From: Klebsiella planticola ATCC 33531
Lineage (GTDB): Bacteria; Pseudomonadota; Gammaproteobacteria; Enterobacterales; Enterobacteriaceae
Reading direction: 5' to 3'
DNA length: 64,000 nt
Assembly (NCBI RefSeq): GCF_000735435.1
Contig: NZ_JMPP01000014.1
Coordinates: 1-64,000, forward strand
In this document: positions 10,483 to 21,781 of the stretch, piece by piece
Numbering within the stretch: position 1 is the first letter of the stretch
Layout: every line of letters begins with the position of its first letter
The notes under the pieces: generated by a model
The model's input: only the letters and a program-made list of their open reading frames with translations
The model's database searches: none
What the model was told of the DNA's origin: nothing
Position numbers and translations under genes: made by a program

Positions 10483-11982
10483 ATGGCTCAATCACATTTA
10501 CTGGCAGAAAGAATTTCCCGGCTCAGCGCCTCCCTCGAAAAAGGTTTGTTCGAACGCAGTCACGCGATACGACTCTGCCTGCTTGCCGCACTCAGCGGCG
10601 AAAGCGTTTTTTTACTCGGTCCGCCGGGCATCGCTAAAAGCCTGATCGCCCGCCGCCTCAAATTCGCCTTTCAGCAAGCCCGCGCTTTTGAATACCTGAT
10701 GACCCGCTTTTCTACTCCGGAAGAGGTTTTTGGCCCCCTCTCCATCCAGGCGCTGAAGGATGAAGGACGCTACGAGCGCCTGACGACAGGCTATCTTCCG
10801 GAAGCCGAAATCGTCTTCCTCGATGAAATCTGGAAAGCTGGCCCGGCTATTCTCAACACCTTACTGACGGCAATCAACGAACGTCAGTTCCGCAACGGGG
10901 CGAAAGAAGAAAAAATCCCCATGCGCCTGCTGGTGGCGGCCTCAAACGAATTACCGGAAGCGGACAGCAGCCTTGAAGCGCTGTACGATCGCATGCTCAT
11001 CCGTTTATGGCTGGATAAGGTCCAGGATAAAACGAACTTCCGCTCGATGCTGATAAGCCAGCAGGATGAAAACAGCAACCCGGTCCCTGCCAGCCTGCAG
11101 GTCAGCGACGAAGAGTTCCGGCAGTGGCAGCAGGATATCAGCGCCGTGAAGCTACCGGACAGCGTGTTTGAGCTTATCTTCCAGCTCCGCCAGCAGCTGG
11201 ATACGTTATCGGGTTCGCCTTATGTCTCGGATCGGCGCTGGAAAAAGGCCATTCGTCTGCTGCAGGCCAGCGCCTTCTTCAGCGGCCGGGATACCATTGC
11301 CCCTATCGATCTTATTTTGCTGAAAGATTGCCTGTGGCACGATATCGAAAGCATGAATCTGATGTCACAGCAGCTGGAAACCTTGATGACCAGCCATGCC
11401 TGGCAACAGCAGGCAATGCTGACCAAACTGGGCGCCATAACCCAAAGACGCATCCAAATCCAACAGCAGCACAGCGACAAAACCGCGCTGAAGGTCACGC
11501 GCCTCGGCGGGATGTTCAGCCGTAAACCGCATTATGAATTACCGTCTGAACTCAAGGATACCACGCTGACCCTGCTGCTCCAGCAGCCGCTTAAGCTGCA
11601 CGATATGGAAGTTATTCATATAACCTTCGTCCGCGAAGAGCTCTCGCACTGGCTGGAAAAAGGCGGTGAAATCCGCGGTAAGCTTAACGGCATTGGTTTC
11701 GCCCAGCAGCTGAATATCGATGTCGATGCCAGCCAGCATCTGGTCGTTCGCGACGTCAGCCTGCAAGGCTCCCGCCTTTCGCTGCCCGGCAGCGAATCGC
11801 AAGAAAACATGCCGGCCGAAATCCGCCAGCAGCTGGAAGCGCTGGATGACGAGTGGCACCAGCAGCATAACCGCTTTAGCGAACAGCAAAAATGTCTGTT
11901 TATTCCCGGTGACTGGCTAGGACGTATTGAAGCCAGCCTGCAGGACGTCGGCACGCAGATTAAACAGGCGCGACAGCCATGA
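10483..11982 (+). CDS. ravA: MoxR AAA+ ATPase RavA
   Basis: A 499-residue cytoplasmic AAA+ ATPase of the MoxR group (E. coli RavA 498). Walker A is GPPGIAKS near residue 47, Walker B is [10 protein letters not shown] near residue 105 and sensor 1 is [11 protein letters not shown]. The C-terminal part holds the triple-helical and LARA regions; in E. coli LARA binds the inducible lysine decarboxylase. It works with ViaA, its vWA partner, and has been linked to respiratory complexes and aminoglycoside uptake. Its TGA overlaps the viaA start by 4 nt (ATGA), indicating translational coupling. Confidence 0.95.
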   Translation: MAQSHLLAERISRLSASLEKGLFERSHAIRLCLLAALSGESVFLLGPPGIAKSLIARRLKFAFQQARAFEYLMTRFSTPEEVFGPLSIQALKDEGRYERLTTGYLPEAEIVFLDEIWKAGPAILNTLLTAINERQFRNGAKEEKIPMRLLVAASNELPEADSSLEALYDRMLIRLWLDKVQDKTNFRSMLISQQDENSNPVPASLQVSDEEFRQWQQDISAVKLPDSVFELIFQLRQQLDTLSGSPYVSDRRWKKAIRLLQASAFFSGRDTIAPIDLILLKDCLWHDIESMNLMSQQLETLMTSHAWQQQAMLTKLGAITQRRIQIQQQHSDKTALKVTRLGGMFSRKPHYELPSELKDTTLTLLLQQPLKLHDMEVIHITFVREELSHWLEKGGEIRGKLNGIGFAQQLNIDVDASQHLVVRDVSLQGSRLSLPGSESQENMPAEIRQQLEALDDEWHQQHNRFSEQQKCLFIPGDWLGRIEASLQDVGTQIKQARQP

Positions 11983-13427
11983 CGCTGGATATGCTGAATG
12001 TCATGCTGGCAGTCAGCGAAGAGGGGATGATCGAAGAGATGCTGCTGGCGCTGCTGGCCTCTCCTCAGCTTGCCGTGTTCTTCGAAAAATTTCCGCGCCT
12101 GAAGAATATTATCGCCGCCGATATTCCGCGCTGGCGGGAAGCCGTCAGAGCACGACTCAAAGAGACGCCGATCCCGCCGGAGCTGGATGTTGAAGTCCAG
12201 AACTATCAGCGATCGCAGCTGCTCTCCACCTCGCAGTTCATCGTGCAGCTCCCGCAGATCCTTGGCCAGCTGCATCAGCTGCACTCGCCGTTTGCCGCCC
12301 AGGCGCAACAGCTGGTGGATGACAATGCGACCTTCACGCCCGCACTACATACCCTGTTTTTACAGCGCTGGCGTCTGAGTCTGGTGGTGCAGGCAACCAC
12401 ACTCAACCAGCAGCTGCTGGATGAAGAACGCGATCAGCTGCTGAGTGAAGTCCAGGAGAGGATGACCCTGAGCGGACAGCTGGAACCGGTGCTGGTGGAA
12501 AACGATAACGCCGCGGGCCGGCTGTGGGATATGAGCGCAGGCGAGCTGAAGCGCGGCGACTATCAGCTGATCGTTCGCTACGGTGACTTTCTCAGCCAGC
12601 AGCCGGAGTTGATGCAGCTGGCTGAGCAGTTAGGCCGCTCGCGGGAAGCCAAATCGGTACCGAAAAAGGATGCGCCGATGGAAGCCTTTCGCAGCCTGGT
12701 TCGTGAGCCGGCAACGGTACCGGAACAGGTTGATGGCCTACAACAGAGCGACGATATCCTGCGCCTGCTGCCGCCGGAGCTGGCGACGCTGGGGATCACT
12801 GAACTGGAATTCGAGTTCTATCGCAAGCTGGTAGAAAAGCAGCTGCTGACCTATCGGCTACATGGCGACGCCTGGCGGGAAAAAATCACCGAGAGGCCGG
12901 TGACCCGACAAGATGTTGACGAACAGCCACGCGGACCTTTTATCGTCTGCGTCGATACTTCCGGCTCGATGGGCGGTTTCAACGAACAGTGCGCCAAGGC
13001 GTTTTGCCTGGCATTAATGCGGGTGGCGCTGGCGGACAATCGCCGCTGCTTTATTATGCTTTTCTCCAGTGAGGTCGTGCATTACGAGCTGACGGGCCCG
13101 CAGGGTCTGGAGCAGGCGATCCGCTTCCTGAGCCAGCGTTTTCGCGGCGGTACGGATTTAGCCAGCTGTTTCCGTTCCATCATTGAGCGAATGCAAAACC
13201 CGCAGTGGGTCGATGCCGATGCGGTGGTGATTTCTGATTTTATTGCCCAGCGGCTGCCGGATGAGGTGATCAATAAGGTGGGGGAGCTACAGCGTAAGCA
13301 TCATCATCGCTTTCATGCGGTAGCGATGTCTGTCCATGGCAAACCCGGCATCATGCGCATCTTCGATCATATCTGGCGCTTTGATACCGGGTTACGTAGC
13401 CGCCTGCTGCGACGCTGGCGGCGTTAA
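11979..13427 (+). CDS. viaA: vWA-domain protein ViaA, partner of RavA
   Basis: A 482-residue protein with a helical N-terminal region and a C-terminal von Willebrand factor A domain. The MIDAS motif DTSGSMGG lies near residue 325 and the supporting T/D residues are in [10 protein letters not shown]. MoxR ATPases typically pair with vWA proteins that act as metal-dependent adaptors. ATG at 11979 overlaps the end of ravA. It converges on asnA with only 17 bp between stops, and no terminator is visible there. Confidence 0.94.
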   Translation: MTLDMLNVMLAVSEEGMIEEMLLALLASPQLAVFFEKFPRLKNIIAADIPRWREAVRARLKETPIPPELDVEVQNYQRSQLLSTSQFIVQLPQILGQLHQLHSPFAAQAQQLVDDNATFTPALHTLFLQRWRLSLVVQATTLNQQLLDEERDQLLSEVQERMTLSGQLEPVLVENDNAAGRLWDMSAGELKRGDYQLIVRYGDFLSQQPELMQLAEQLGRSREAKSVPKKDAPMEAFRSLVREPATVPEQVDGLQQSDDILRLLPPELATLGITELEFEFYRKLVEKQLLTYRLHGDAWREKITERPVTRQDVDEQPRGPFIVCVDTSGSMGGFNEQCAKAFCLALMRVALADNRRCFIMLFSSEVVHYELTGPQGLEQAIRFLSQRFRGGTDLASCFRSIIERMQNPQWVDADAVVISDFIAQRLPDEVINKVGELQRKHHHRFHAVAMSVHGKPGIMRIFDHIWRFDTGLRSRLLRRWRR

Positions 13428-13444
13428 CGGATCTCTCGGGGCGA

Positions 13445-14437
13445 TTAAAGGAGCGAAGCCACGCTCTCACGAACCTGCGCCGGCCATACGCCGCACTGTA
13501 CCTGGCCGATATGATCCAGCTGCAGCAGCAGCATGGTAAGACGGGATTGACCAATGCCGCCGCCGATGGTCTGCGGCATTTCACCGCGCAGCAGCGCCTG
13601 GTGCCACTCCAGCTTCAGACGATCCTCATCACCGGTGATCGCCAGCTGGCGCTTCAGGGCCTCGGCATCCACGCGGATCCCCATAGAGGAGAGCTCGAAA
13701 GCGTCTTCCAGCACCGGGTTCCACACCAGAATATCGCCGTTCAGGCCGCTAAAGCCTTCCTCAACCGATGTACTCCAGTCATCATAATCCGGCGCACGAA
13801 CGTCGTGACGCTGGCCATCAGAAAGCTTACCGCCAATCCCCATCAGGAATACGGCTCCCAGCTCTTTCGCAATCGCCCGCTCGCGGCCTTTAGCATCGAG
13901 ACCCGGATAACGGCTCAGCAGCGTCTGGCTATGGACAAACTGAATCTGTTCCGGCAGGAACGGCGTCAGGCCAAACTCTTTACATACAGCGGCTTCGGTC
14001 GCTTTAATCCCGGCGTAGATAGCCTCTACGGTTGATTTTAATGTACCGGCATGGCGTTCATCATCACCCATCACGCGTTCCCAGTCCCACTGGTCGACGT
14101 AAACAGAGTGGATGGCGGTCAGTCGGTCTTCATCGGGGCGAAGGGCCTTCATGTGCGTGTACAGCCCTTCGCCCGCGCTGAAGTCGTGTTGTCCCAGGGT
14201 TTGACGTTTCCACTTCGCCAGTGAATGAACCACTTCGAACTGGGCGTCTGGCAGCGTTTTCACTTTCACCTGAACCGCTTTCTCGCAACCAGACAGGTTG
14301 TCCTGAGTCCCGTCTCCTACGCGGCTTAAGATAGGTGCCTGGACTTCAATCAGACCAAGCTTCTCTTCCAGCTGGCGGGAAAAGTGAGACTTAACGAAAC
14401 TAATCTGGCGTTGTTTTGCGATGTATGCGGTTTTCAT
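13445..14437 (-). CDS. asnA: asparagine synthetase A (ammonia-dependent)
   Basis: A 330-residue enzyme that makes asparagine from aspartate, ammonia and ATP via aspartyl-AMP; it is related to class II aminoacyl-tRNA synthetases. Conserved segments include [19 protein letters not shown] at the N-terminus and [14 protein letters not shown] near the C-terminus. The ATG follows an AGGAG site. It is divergent from asnC, its activator in E. coli, across a 153-bp AT-rich spacer. Confidence 0.97.
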   Translation of the reverse strand: MKTAYIAKQRQISFVKSHFSRQLEEKLGLIEVQAPILSRVGDGTQDNLSGCEKAVQVKVKTLPDAQFEVVHSLAKWKRQTLGQHDFSAGEGLYTHMKALRPDEDRLTAIHSVYVDQWDWERVMGDDERHAGTLKSTVEAIYAGIKATEAAVCKEFGLTPFLPEQIQFVHSQTLLSRYPGLDAKGRERAIAKELGAVFLMGIGGKLSDGQRHDVRAPDYDDWSTSVEEGFSGLNGDILVWNPVLEDAFELSSMGIRVDAEALKRQLAITGDEDRLKLEWHQALLRGEMPQTIGGGIGQSRLTMLLLQLDHIGQVQCGVWPAQVRESVASLL

Positions 14438-14590
14438 TTTTTTATTACTCCTGCGTCCTGTTGATATTGATTAAGCAACAAAAATGGCCACCAATACAAT
14501 AATCAAACAACAAAAAGCCATGTTCACTTTTGATTCATTAAAATATACGGCTAATATAGAAAGAATCTTCAAACATCATAAGAAAAACCT

Positions 14591-15049
14591 ATGGAAAATT
14601 ATCAGATCGACAATCTGGACCGCGGCATCCTGGAAGCCTTAATGGCCAATGCCCGTACCGCCTATGCCGAACTGGCCAAACAGTTTGGCGTCAGCCCGGG
14701 GACGATTCATGTTCGCGTAGAGAAGATGAAACAGGCAGGGATCATTACCGGCGCCCGTATCGACGTGAACCCCAAACAGCTCGGTTACGACGTCTGCTGC
14801 TTTATCGGCATCATTTTGAAAAGCGCCAAAGACTATCCCTCCGCGCTGGCCAAACTCGAAAGTCTCGACGAGGTCACCGAGGCCTACTACACCACCGGGC
14901 ACTACAGCATCTTTATTAAGGTGATGTGCCGCTCGATCGATGCCCTGCAGCAGGTACTTATCAACAAGATCCAAACAATCGATGAAATTCAGTCCACCGA
15001 GACCCTGATCTCCCTGCAGAACCCGATCATGCGGACCATCCGCCCGTGA
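14591..15049 (+). CDS. asnC: Lrp/AsnC-family regulator AsnC
   Basis: A 152-residue asparagine-sensing regulator. The N-terminal HTH spans about residues 5-60 (LAKQFGVSPGTIHVRVEKM), followed by a RAM ligand domain. In E. coli it activates asnA when asparagine is scarce and controls its own gene; mioC next to oriC has also been reported as a target. The operator is expected within 14438-14590 but no single site could be picked out. The stop codon lies in the loop of the terminator hairpin. Confidence 0.96.
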   Translation: MENYQIDNLDRGILEALMANARTAYAELAKQFGVSPGTIHVRVEKMKQAGIITGARIDVNPKQLGYDVCCFIGIILKSAKDYPSALAKLESLDEVTEAYYTTGHYSIFIKVMCRSIDALQQVLINKIQTIDEIQSTETLISLQNPIMRTIRP

Positions 15050-15062
15050 TCGGGCTTTTTTA
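15042..15062 (+). terminator. asnC terminator overlapping its stop codon
   Basis: Stem GCCCG / CGGGC with a TGAT loop, then seven T. The asnC stop TGA (15047-15049) is in the loop. The short stem suggests partial read-through toward mioC and oriC. Confidence 0.75.
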
Positions 15063-15070
15063 ATCCCACA

Positions 15071-15110
15071 TTTTCCACAGGTAGATCCCAGCTCTCACAC
15101 AGCGTACAAT
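15071..15110 (+). promoter_or_regulatory. mioC promoter region with a DnaA-like box
   Basis: TTTTCCACA (15071-15079) differs from the DnaA box TTATCCACA at one base. A -10 TACAAT lies at 15105-15110 with a poor -35 (TAGATC, 17-bp spacer). E. coli mioC is DnaA- and ppGpp-repressed and its transcript enters oriC. The assignment here is by position and motif. Confidence 0.55.
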
Positions 15111-15140
15111 GTGCCACTCTGAATAATTGAGCAGACGATC

Positions 15141-15581
15141 ATGGCAGACATTACGCTTATCAGCGGCAGTACCCTGGGCAGTGCGGAATATGTAGCGGAG
15201 CATCTGGCTGAAAAGCTGGAAGAGGCGGGCTACAGCACCGAAATCCAGCACGGTCCGTTGATCGAGGATCTGCAGGCTGAGGGGATCTGGTTAGTTATCT
15301 CCTCTACACATGGTGCGGGTGATATCCCTGATAATCTGCTGCCGTTCTATGAAGCGCTTCAGGAAAAGCAGGCAGACCTGTCCGCCGTTCGTTTTGGCGC
15401 CGTGGGCATCGGCAGCCGCGAATACGACACCTTCTGCGGCGCCATCGACAAAATCGACAGCGCATTGAAGGCATGTGGCGCACAACAGATCGGCGAAACG
15501 CTGAAGATAAATGTCCTGGAACATGAAATTCCGGAGGATCCGGCTGAGATTTGGGTCGGATCCTGGAAAGATTTGCTCTAA
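15141..15581 (+). CDS. mioC: flavodoxin-like FMN protein MioC
   Basis: A 146-residue flavodoxin-fold protein. The FMN phosphate loop is SGSTLGSAEYVAEHL at residues 7-21, and STHGAGDIP and GSREYDTFC form the isoalloxazine loops. E. coli MioC can support electron transfer in biotin synthesis. It sits directly left of oriC, and read-through transcription from it crosses the origin. Length matches the family. Confidence 0.94.
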   Translation: MADITLISGSTLGSAEYVAEHLAEKLEEAGYSTEIQHGPLIEDLQAEGIWLVISSTHGAGDIPDNLLPFYEALQEKQADLSAVRFGAVGIGSREYDTFCGAIDKIDSALKACGAQQIGETLKINVLEHEIPEDPAEIWVGSWKDLL

Positions 15582-15591
15582 GTTTTGTAAA

Positions 15592-15889
15592 GATCGTCCG
15601 ATCCTCTGTGGATAACTACACTTAAAAGCTCTGATCAACCGGTAGTTATCCAACGTATAACCAGTGGCTGCTTTTTGACCTGTGTATAACCCTTCATTTT
15701 GATCCCAGCTTATACGGAACAGGATCACCGATCATTCACAGATAGTGATCCTTCTTAAGCATTTGATCTTAAAACGCGGATCTGGCTTATCCACAGAAAG
15801 GTTCGATCCTAATAAGAGATCACAATAAAACAGATCTCTAAATAAAAGATCTTCTTTTTAATACTCAAGATCCCGGAGCTTTCTCGATC
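15592..15889. other. oriC: chromosomal replication origin oriC
   Basis: DnaA boxes in E. coli-like order: R4 TTATCCACA (15615-15607, minus), an R3-like TTATCCAAC (15646-15654), R2 TTATACACA (15689-15681, minus), an R5/M-like TTATACGGA (15710-15718) and R1 TTATCCACA (15787-15795). The unwinding element has three AT-rich 13-mers ending in GATC at 15821, 15836 and 15851, spaced exactly 15 bp. There are 15 GATC sites between 15592 and 15889, the SeqA/Dam signature. It lies between mioC and mnmG as in all enterics. The unwinding region is on the mnmG side. Confidence 0.97.
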
Positions 15890-15962
15890 GACTAAAGTTG
15901 AGTAGAATCCACGGCCCGGGCTTCAATCCATTTTCAAACCGCTTTATGCGAGGCATACCACC

Positions 15963-17852
15963 ATGTTTTATCAGGATCCTTTTGACGTCATCATCATTGG
16001 CGGGGGTCATGCAGGCACTGAGGCCGCGATGGCCGCAGCGCGAATGGGTCAGCAGACCCTGCTTTTGACACACAATATCGACACGTTGGGGCAGATGAGC
16101 TGCAACCCGGCGATTGGCGGCATTGGGAAAGGACACCTGGTAAAAGAAGTGGATGCGCTTGGCGGACTGATGGCGAAAGCGATCGACCAGGCAGGCATTC
16201 AGTTTAGGATACTAAACGCCAGCAAAGGACCGGCGGTACGAGCGACACGAGCTCAGGCAGACCGCGTACTCTATCGTCAGGCGGTACGCACTGCGCTGGA
16301 AAACCAGCCCAACCTGATGATCTTCCAGCAGGCGGTTGAGGATCTGATTGTTGAAAACGATCGGGTTGTCGGAGCCGTTACCCAGATGGGACTGAAATTC
16401 CGCGCCAAAGCGGTGGTCCTGACCGTCGGTACCTTCCTTGATGGCAAGATCCATATCGGACTGGATAACTACAGCGGTGGCCGCGCAGGCGATCCGCCGT
16501 CCATCCCGCTTTCTCGCCGCTTACGTGAGCTGCCGCTGCGCGTCAGCCGCCTGAAAACCGGTACGCCGCCACGTATTGACGCCCGTACCATCGACTTTAG
16601 CGTTCTGGCGCCGCAGCATGGTGATAACCCCATGCCGGTCTTCTCGTTCATGGGCAATGTGGCTCAGCATCCGCAGCAGGTACCGTGCTATATCACGTAT
16701 ACCAACGAAAAAACCCACGACGTGATCCGTAATAACCTCGATCGTAGCCCAATGTATGCCGGGGTGATTGAAGGGATCGGCCCGCGTTATTGCCCGTCGA
16801 TCGAAGATAAAGTGATGCGTTTTGCCGATCGTAACCAGCATCAGATCTTCCTTGAGCCTGAAGGGCTGACATCTAATGAAATTTATCCAAACGGTATCTC
16901 CACCAGCCTGCCGTTTGACGTACAAATGCAAATTGTTCGCTCTATGCAAGGCATGGAGAACGCCAGAATCGTTCGTCCAGGCTACGCTATTGAGTACGAC
17001 TTTTTCGACCCGCGCGATCTGAAGCCGACGTTGGAAAGTAAATATATCCACGGTCTGTTCTTTGCCGGACAAATTAACGGCACCACCGGTTACGAAGAAG
17101 CTGCCGCTCAGGGGCTGCTTGCCGGCCTGAACGCCGGTCGTTTCTCTGCGGAAAAAGAGGGTTGGGCGCCGGCGCGTTCAGAAGCCTACCTCGGCGTGCT
17201 GGTCGACGATCTGTGTACTCTGGGAACGAAAGAACCGTACCGGATGTTTACTTCACGCGCCGAATATCGTCTGATGCTGCGCGAAGATAACGCCGATCTG
17301 CGTCTGACGGAACAGGGACGTGAACTGGGTCTGGTCGATGATGAACGCTGGGCGCGTTTCAATGAGAAGCTGGAAAGCATTGAGCTGGAGCGTCAGCGTC
17401 TGAAAACCACCTGGGTTTATCCGGCGGCAGACAGCGCAGAAGAAGTGAATGCTCACCTGACTGCACCACTTTCTCGCGAAGCGAGCGGAGAAGATTTACT
17501 CCGTCGTCCGGAAATGACCTATGAGCAGCTGGTTCAGCTGTCACCGTTCGCACCGGGCCTCGAAGATGTGCAGGCCGCAGAACAGGTCGAAATCCAGGTG
17601 AAGTACGAAGGGTATATTGCTCGTCAGCAGGAAGAGATCGAAAGACAGCAGCGTAATGAGAATACGATCCTGCCGGCAACGCTTGATTATCGTCAGGTGA
17701 TCGGGTTGTCGAATGAAGTGATTGCCAAGCTCAACGATCACAAACCGTCTTCAATCGGTCAGGCTTCGCGTATTTCCGGCATCACGCCAGCGGCGATTTC
17801 TATTTTGCTGGTCTGGTTGAAAAAGCAGGGGATGCTGCGCCGTAGCGCCTGA
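15963..17852 (+). CDS. mnmG: tRNA uridine carboxymethylaminomethyl enzyme MnmG (GidA)
   Basis: A 629-residue FAD protein that, with MnmE, installs the cmnm5 group on U34 of certain tRNAs. The dinucleotide fold is at the N-terminus ([15 protein letters not shown]). Two family signatures are [15 protein letters not shown] near residue 275 and [16 protein letters not shown] near residue 365. Its start is about 70 bp right of the oriC unwinding element, and its transcription influences origin firing in E. coli. It is followed by rsmG in the classic gidAB arrangement; the partner mnmE is at 43999-45363. Confidence 0.98.
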   Translation: MFYQDPFDVIIIGGGHAGTEAAMAAARMGQQTLLLTHNIDTLGQMSCNPAIGGIGKGHLVKEVDALGGLMAKAIDQAGIQFRILNASKGPAVRATRAQADRVLYRQAVRTALENQPNLMIFQQAVEDLIVENDRVVGAVTQMGLKFRAKAVVLTVGTFLDGKIHIGLDNYSGGRAGDPPSIPLSRRLRELPLRVSRLKTGTPPRIDARTIDFSVLAPQHGDNPMPVFSFMGNVAQHPQQVPCYITYTNEKTHDVIRNNLDRSPMYAGVIEGIGPRYCPSIEDKVMRFADRNQHQIFLEPEGLTSNEIYPNGISTSLPFDVQMQIVRSMQGMENARIVRPGYAIEYDFFDPRDLKPTLESKYIHGLFFAGQINGTTGYEEAAAQGLLAGLNAGRFSAEKEGWAPARSEAYLGVLVDDLCTLGTKEPYRMFTSRAEYRLMLREDNADLRLTEQGRELGLVDDERWARFNEKLESIELERQRLKTTWVYPAADSAEEVNAHLTAPLSREASGEDLLRRPEMTYEQLVQLSPFAPGLEDVQAAEQVEIQVKYEGYIARQQEEIERQQRNENTILPATLDYRQVIGLSNEVIAKLNDHKPSSIGQASRISGITPAAISILLVWLKKQGMLRRSA

Positions 17853-17913
17853 TTGCCCTGAGAGGCGGAATTTGGCGGATAGCAGACTGCGCCTCCGCCC
17901 TTTTGATTCACCG

Positions 17914-17940
17914 GCCCGGTAAGCGTCATCGCCTCCGGGC
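17914..17940. repeat. REP-type palindrome between mnmG and rsmG
   Basis: GCCCGG and CCGGGC arms enclose a 15-nt centre. Read on the minus strand it starts GCCCGGAGGCG and ends GCTTACCGGGC, the same family as the unit at 37372-37397. It probably stabilises the mnmG message or binds gyrase/IHF, as REPs do. Confidence 0.75.
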
Positions 17941-17966
17941 TCATTATTTCTGGACAGGTATTGAAC

Positions 17967-18590
17967 GTGCTCAACAAACTTTCTCGTCTGCTGGCTGAAG
18001 CCGGTATTTCGCTCACCGATCACCAGAAAAACCAGCTGGTGGCCTATGTTGGAATGCTGGATAAGTGGAACAAAGCCTACAATCTGACTTCCGTTCGCGA
18101 TCCGAATGAGATGCTGATTCGCCATATCCTCGATAGCATTGTTGTTGCGCCGTATCTGCAGGGAACGCGTTTTATCGACGTCGGAACAGGGCCAGGGCTA
18201 CCGGGAATCCCGCTGGCGATAGTTCTTCCGCAAGCACATTTCACGCTGCTGGACAGCCTTGGTAAGCGCGTGCGTTTTCTTCGTCAGGTCCAGCATGAGT
18301 TAAAACTGGATAATATTGCTCCGGTACAGAGCCGCGTGGAAGATTTCCCCGCTGAGCCGCCGTTCGATGGCGTCATCAGCCGCGCATTTGCCTCTCTGAA
18401 TGACATGGTCAGCTGGTGTCATCATCTGCCGTCAGAAACCGGCTGCTTCTATGCGTTGAAAGGGGTGGCCCAGGAAGATGAAATGGCAAATCTTCCCAAC
18501 GGATATACCGTCAGCGAGATCATCAGGCTGCATGTTCCTGAGCTGGAAGGGGAGCGTCACCTGGTGGTTATTAAGCCAAAAATGATTTAG
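17967..18590 (+). CDS. rsmG: 16S rRNA (guanine-527 N7) methyltransferase RsmG
   Basis: A 207-residue SAM-dependent methyltransferase that modifies G527 of 16S rRNA; loss gives low-level streptomycin resistance in other bacteria. The SAM-binding motif is [15 protein letters not shown] near residue 75, and the region around VISRAFASL is also conserved. The frame is open from a TTG at 17961, but the GTG at 17967 gives the E. coli protein length and N-terminus (MLNKLS) and sits 8 nt from GGACAGG. It is the second gene of the mnmG-rsmG pair. Confidence 0.95.
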   Translation: MLNKLSRLLAEAGISLTDHQKNQLVAYVGMLDKWNKAYNLTSVRDPNEMLIRHILDSIVVAPYLQGTRFIDVGTGPGLPGIPLAIVLPQAHFTLLDSLGKRVRFLRQVQHELKLDNIAPVQSRVEDFPAEPPFDGVISRAFASLNDMVSWCHHLPSETGCFYALKGVAQEDEMANLPNGYTVSEIIRLHVPELEGERHLVVIKPKMI

Positions 18591-19086
18591 TTTTTATCAA
18601 AAAATGTGAAAAAAATGAGACCGTAGCATGTTACAAAAATAAATGTGACTGCGAGCTATTCCCGGAGCATTTTAACCATGTTTTTACTATGGGTTATCTC
18701 GAAGTTAACTTTGACGGTTGGTTAACCCATAAAATAGTCAACATTGAAAATATCAGTACGCTAAAAATCGAGCGCCTGACAGAGCATACAGATGTTAAAT
18801 ATTTATTATAAATGTCAATAAAAGGTTTTCATTGTATGCGTGGTTGTTTTATAAAAACTGCTCATTTTTTATCTTTAATATCAAAAAGATGAAAACAGAC
18901 AATTTATGAACGGAATTAATTCGCATTCCTCTAAAATGTTTAATATGTGATCTGGTGCACGCTTTAATCTCTGTGTTTTCTCAGTATTTGCAGTTTCGTA
19001 TGACGGCTCACAGATTGGCAAAATGCAGGAAAAGTTGCCAGCTGGAAAATAATTAAACATTTATTCACTATTTTGCTACTTATTGT
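18591..19086. other. AT-rich rsmG-atpI spacer with a weak small ORF
   Basis: About 500 bp much richer in A+T than the genes around it. One plus-strand frame is open from 18575 to 18811, with an ATG at 18689 that would give 40 residues starting MGYLEVNFDGW. No ribosome binding site precedes it. An inverted repeat ATGGGTTA (18689-18696) / TAACCCAT (18723-18730) overlaps this ATG. E. coli also has a long spacer here. It may be a gene remnant or simply AT-rich leader DNA; no function is assigned. Confidence 0.4.
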
Positions 19087-19114
19087 TTGAAATCACGGGG
19101 CGTCACCGTATAAT
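19087..19114 (+). promoter_or_regulatory. atp operon main promoter
   Basis: -35 TTGAAA (19087-19092), 16-bp spacer, -10 TATAAT (19109-19114). The sequence and its position about 90 bp upstream of atpI match the E. coli atpI promoter. Confidence 0.88.
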
Positions 19115-19204
19115 TTGTCCGCTTTTTGATGCTTGACTCTTCGTCTTAAAGGACGTTTTATACGACACGCGACATACCTCGAAGGGAGCAGGAGTAAAAA
19201 CGTG

Positions 19205-20716
<1,512 letters not shown>

Positions 20717-20750
20717 TAAGCCACAGAGTTAATTTAAGAGGTATTGTGCT

Positions 20751-21221
20751 GTGAACATGAACGCAACAATCCTCGGCCAGGCCATCGCGTTTGTTCTTTT
20801 CGTATGGTTCTGCATGAAGTACGTATGGCCGCCGTTAATGGCTGCCATCGAAAAACGTCAGAAAGAGATTTCTGACGGTTTGGCTTCTGCAGAACGCGCT
20901 AAGAAAGATTTGGACCTTGCACAGGCCAACGCGACCGACCAGCTGAAAAAAGCGAAAGCGGAAGCTCAGGTCATCATCGAGCAAGCGAACAAGCGTCGCT
21001 CTCAGATGCTGGACGAAGCTAAAGCTGAAGCAGAACAGGAACGCACCAAAATCGTCGCACAGGCGCAGGCTGAAATCGATGCCGAACGTAAACGTGCTCG
21101 CGAGGAGCTGCGTAAGCAGGTCGCAATCCTGGCTGTTGCTGGCGCCGAGAAGATCATCGAACGTTCCGTGGATGAAGCTGCTAACAGCGACATCGTGGAC
21201 AAACTTGTCGCTGAACTGTAA
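20751..21221 (+). CDS. atpF: ATP synthase Fo subunit b
   Basis: The 156-residue peripheral stalk subunit: one N-terminal membrane helix ([20 protein letters not shown]) and a long charged coiled coil rich in Lys, Glu and Ala that reaches the delta subunit. The GTG start at 20751 is used, as in E. coli; ATG at 20757 is an alternative. Two copies tie subunit a to F1. Confidence 0.97.
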   Translation: MNMNATILGQAIAFVLFVWFCMKYVWPPLMAAIEKRQKEISDGLASAERAKKDLDLAQANATDQLKKAKAEAQVIIEQANKRRSQMLDEAKAEAEQERTKIVAQAQAEIDAERKRAREELRKQVAILAVAGAEKIIERSVDEAANSDIVDKLVAEL

Positions 21222-21235
21222 GGAGGGAGGGGCTG

Positions 21236-21769
21236 ATGTCTGAATTTGTAACGGTAGCTCGCCCCTACGCCAAAGCAGCTTTTGACTTTGCCGTCGAACA
21301 CAAAAGTGTTGAACGCTGGCAGGATATGCTGGCGTTTGCCGCTGAAGTGACCAAAAACGAACAAATGGCAGAGCTTCTGTCCGGTGCTCTGGCGCCGGAA
21401 ACGCTCTCTGACGCGTTCATTGCGGTATGCGGTGAGCAACTGGACGAAAATGGCCAGAACCTGATTCGGGTTATGGCTGAAAATGGTCGTCTGCAAGTGC
21501 TCCCGGATGTTCTTGAGCAATTCATTCACCTGCGCGCTGCCAGTGAGGCAACCGCAGAGGTCGATGTTATTTCTGCCTCCCAGTTGAGTGAAGCACAGCT
21601 TGAGAAGATCGTCGGCGCGATGGAAAAACGTCTGTCACGCAAAGTTAAGCTGAATTGCAAAATCGATAAGTCTGTTATGGCAGGTGTTATCATCCGTGCG
21701 GGTGATATGGTCATTGATGGTAGCGTACGCGGCCGTCTTGATCGCCTTGCAGACGTCTTGCAGTCTTAA
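21236..21769 (+). CDS. atpH: ATP synthase F1 subunit delta
   Basis: A 177-residue subunit at the top of F1 that joins the alpha subunits to the b dimer. The helical N-terminal domain ([18 protein letters not shown]) and C-terminal b-binding region ([17 protein letters not shown] type, here beginning at IIRAGDMV) are present. It is 14 bp after atpF and 12 bp before atpA. Confidence 0.98.
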   Translation: MSEFVTVARPYAKAAFDFAVEHKSVERWQDMLAFAAEVTKNEQMAELLSGALAPETLSDAFIAVCGEQLDENGQNLIRVMAENGRLQVLPDVLEQFIHLRAASEATAEVDVISASQLSEAQLEKIVGAMEKRLSRKVKLNCKIDKSVMAGVIIRAGDMVIDGSVRGRLDRLADVLQS

Positions 21770-21781
21770 GGGGACTGGAGC

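Noticed and set aside
15101..15110. tRNA or rRNA genes in the oriC-asn region or elsewhere
   Set aside because: No cloverleaf with a TTC arm or rRNA sequence was recognised; only the rRNA promoter at the left edge is present.
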